Assembly (NCBI RefSeq): GCF_022758235.1
Contig: NZ_JALEBG010000002.1
Coordinates: forward strand, 434,001-498,000
Origin: Pontibacter liquoris
Lineage (GTDB): Bacteria; Bacteroidota; Bacteroidia; Cytophagales; Hymenobacteraceae
Length of the DNA: 64,000 nucleotides
Direction: 5' to 3'
Both the position numbers and the translations under genes were made by a program. A model generated the notes under the pieces. The model had not been told where the DNA came from. It worked only from the letters and a program-made list of their open reading frames with translations, and did no database searches. Below are positions 63,296 to 64,000 of the stretch, piece by piece. Each line of letters opens with the position of its first letter. Position 1 is the first letter of the stretch.

Positions 63296-64000
63296 CTAAA
63301 CTTGTGGCAATAGCTGCTCCGGATACTCTACCCGAGCCAAGTATAAGCCTTCGGAAGGCGCTGCGCCGCTGGCCTGGCTGCGGTCCTGGCTGGCAACGAT
63401 CTGCTCGAACTGGGGCACGGTCAGCTTTCCTTTTCCAACATCTACCAGCGTGCCCACCACCAGGCGCACCATGCCGCGCAAAAACCGGTTCGCCCGAATG
63501 GTAAAGACCAGCTCCTCCCCTTGCTGCTGCCACCCGGCTTCCAACATCGTGCAGCGGTAGTGTTTGGTATCGCCTTTTACTTTGCTGAACGTGGTAAAAT
63601 CCTCATACTTTAAAAGGATAGCTGCCGCCTCGTTCATCTTCGCTACATCCAGTTCCCGGCTATGATACCAGGCATAATAGCGCTTAAAAGGATTCTTCAC
63701 CAGGCTGATGTGGTAGTGATAGGTGCGCGAAACAGCATCGAAACGGGCGTGCGCCTGGTCCGGCACCAGGTATAGATTTAAGGCTGCGATATCATTGGGC
63801 AGGATGCGGTTGAGGCGAAAAACCACCTGCTCCTCCTCCAGCGGCTGCGCAACATCAAAATGCACGAACTGCTGGCTGGCATGCACGCCGGTATCGGTGC
63901 GGCCGCTGCCAGTCGAGCTGACGGGCTGGCGCAGGATCTTGCTCAGGCAATCGTCCAACACCTGCTGCACCGCCAGCGCATTGGGCTGCAGCTGCCACCC
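63296..64000 (-). CDS. truA: tRNA pseudouridine synthase A (5' end beyond window)
   Basis: At least 235 residues are in view; the frame continues past 64000, and the start (usually about 18 residues further) lies outside. It makes pseudouridine at positions 38-40 of tRNA. The catalytic aspartate is in GSGRTDTGVHA, with KNPFKRYYAWYH and RFLRGMVRLVVGTLVDVGKG. The GTG at 63970 is not the true start, because GWQLQPNALA, a family N-terminal stretch, precedes it. A single-gene unit by the visible context. Confidence 0.95.
   Translation of the reverse strand, partial: GWQLQPNALAVQQVLDDCLSKILRQPVSSTGSGRTDTGVHASQQFVHFDVAQPLEEEQVVFRLNRILPNDIAALNLYLVPDQAHARFDAVSRTYHYHISLVKNPFKRYYAWYHSRELDVAKMNEAAAILLKYEDFTTFSKVKGDTKHYRCTMLEAGWQQQGEELVFTIRANRFLRGMVRLVVGTLVDVGKGKLTVPQFEQIVASQDRSQASGAAPSEGLYLARVEYPEQLLPQV

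Overview
The window is about 52% GC and reads as the chromosome of a Bacteroidota species, most likely a Cytophagales member near Hymenobacteraceae (Pontibacter or Rufibacter type). The grounds are -7 promoter boxes of the TAnnTTTG type, an archaeal-type prolyl-tRNA synthetase, a 390-residue NusB, a NusB/YajC/YbbR/CoaE block, FadL-like and AsmA-like envelope proteins, frequent TTG and GTG starts, and many short intergenic repeats. The genus is inference; no rRNA gene is present.

Layout. 1-2700: repeat-rich DNA around one gene, ACMSD, which sits between 90-bp inverted repeats. 735-5730: four genes of 3-hydroxyanthranilate breakdown, the lower kynurenine branch of tryptophan degradation (ACMSD, 3-hydroxyanthranilate dioxygenase, an SDR protein and an aminomuconate-semialdehyde-type dehydrogenase). 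5878-14496: a CLC chloride channel, a RelA/SpoT-domain protein, a dipeptidyl peptidase IV, a FadL-like porin and a low-complexity lipoprotein. 14691-24604: proS, an nfeD-floA pair, an acyltransferase, two lipoproteins, a 2OG-Fe(II) oxygenase, a chromate transporter and a methyltransferase. 24868-29296: dTDP-rhamnose genes rfbB-rfbC-rfbD-rfbA, preceded by galE. 29485-46502: mostly housekeeping (prmC, ribD, free methionine sulfoxide reductase, psd, gdhA, cdsA, a CPBP protease, dusB, an EamA exporter, a FemAB-like acyltransferase, a histidine kinase, hemA, an ArsR regulator, anmK, a second glutamate-dehydrogenase-family enzyme and an MscS channel). 47012-56597: an AsmA-like protein, tRNA-Val, then a same-strand run coaE-ybbR-yajC-DUF1573-idh-ytxH-nusB and a leucine dehydrogenase. 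56777-62537: two ABC half-exporters on opposite strands facing each other across an HTH protein, a TetR regulator and a GyrI-like protein. 62538-64000: repeats and the partial gene truA.

The clearest unexplained signal is one heptamer, AAGTATA (complement TATACTT). I counted about 110 copies by hand, about one per 580 bp and roughly twenty times chance. It occurs inside genes, where it goes with otherwise rare codons, between genes, and in or beside terminator hairpins. This is the pattern of DNA uptake sequences in other bacteria, but no such element is known to me for this group. Other signals are a composite repeat whose modules recur in the same order near both window ends, and a probable heterodimeric ABC exporter with one degenerate ATP site.

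Starts are by inspection; many rest on TTG or GTG codons and could shift by a few codons.
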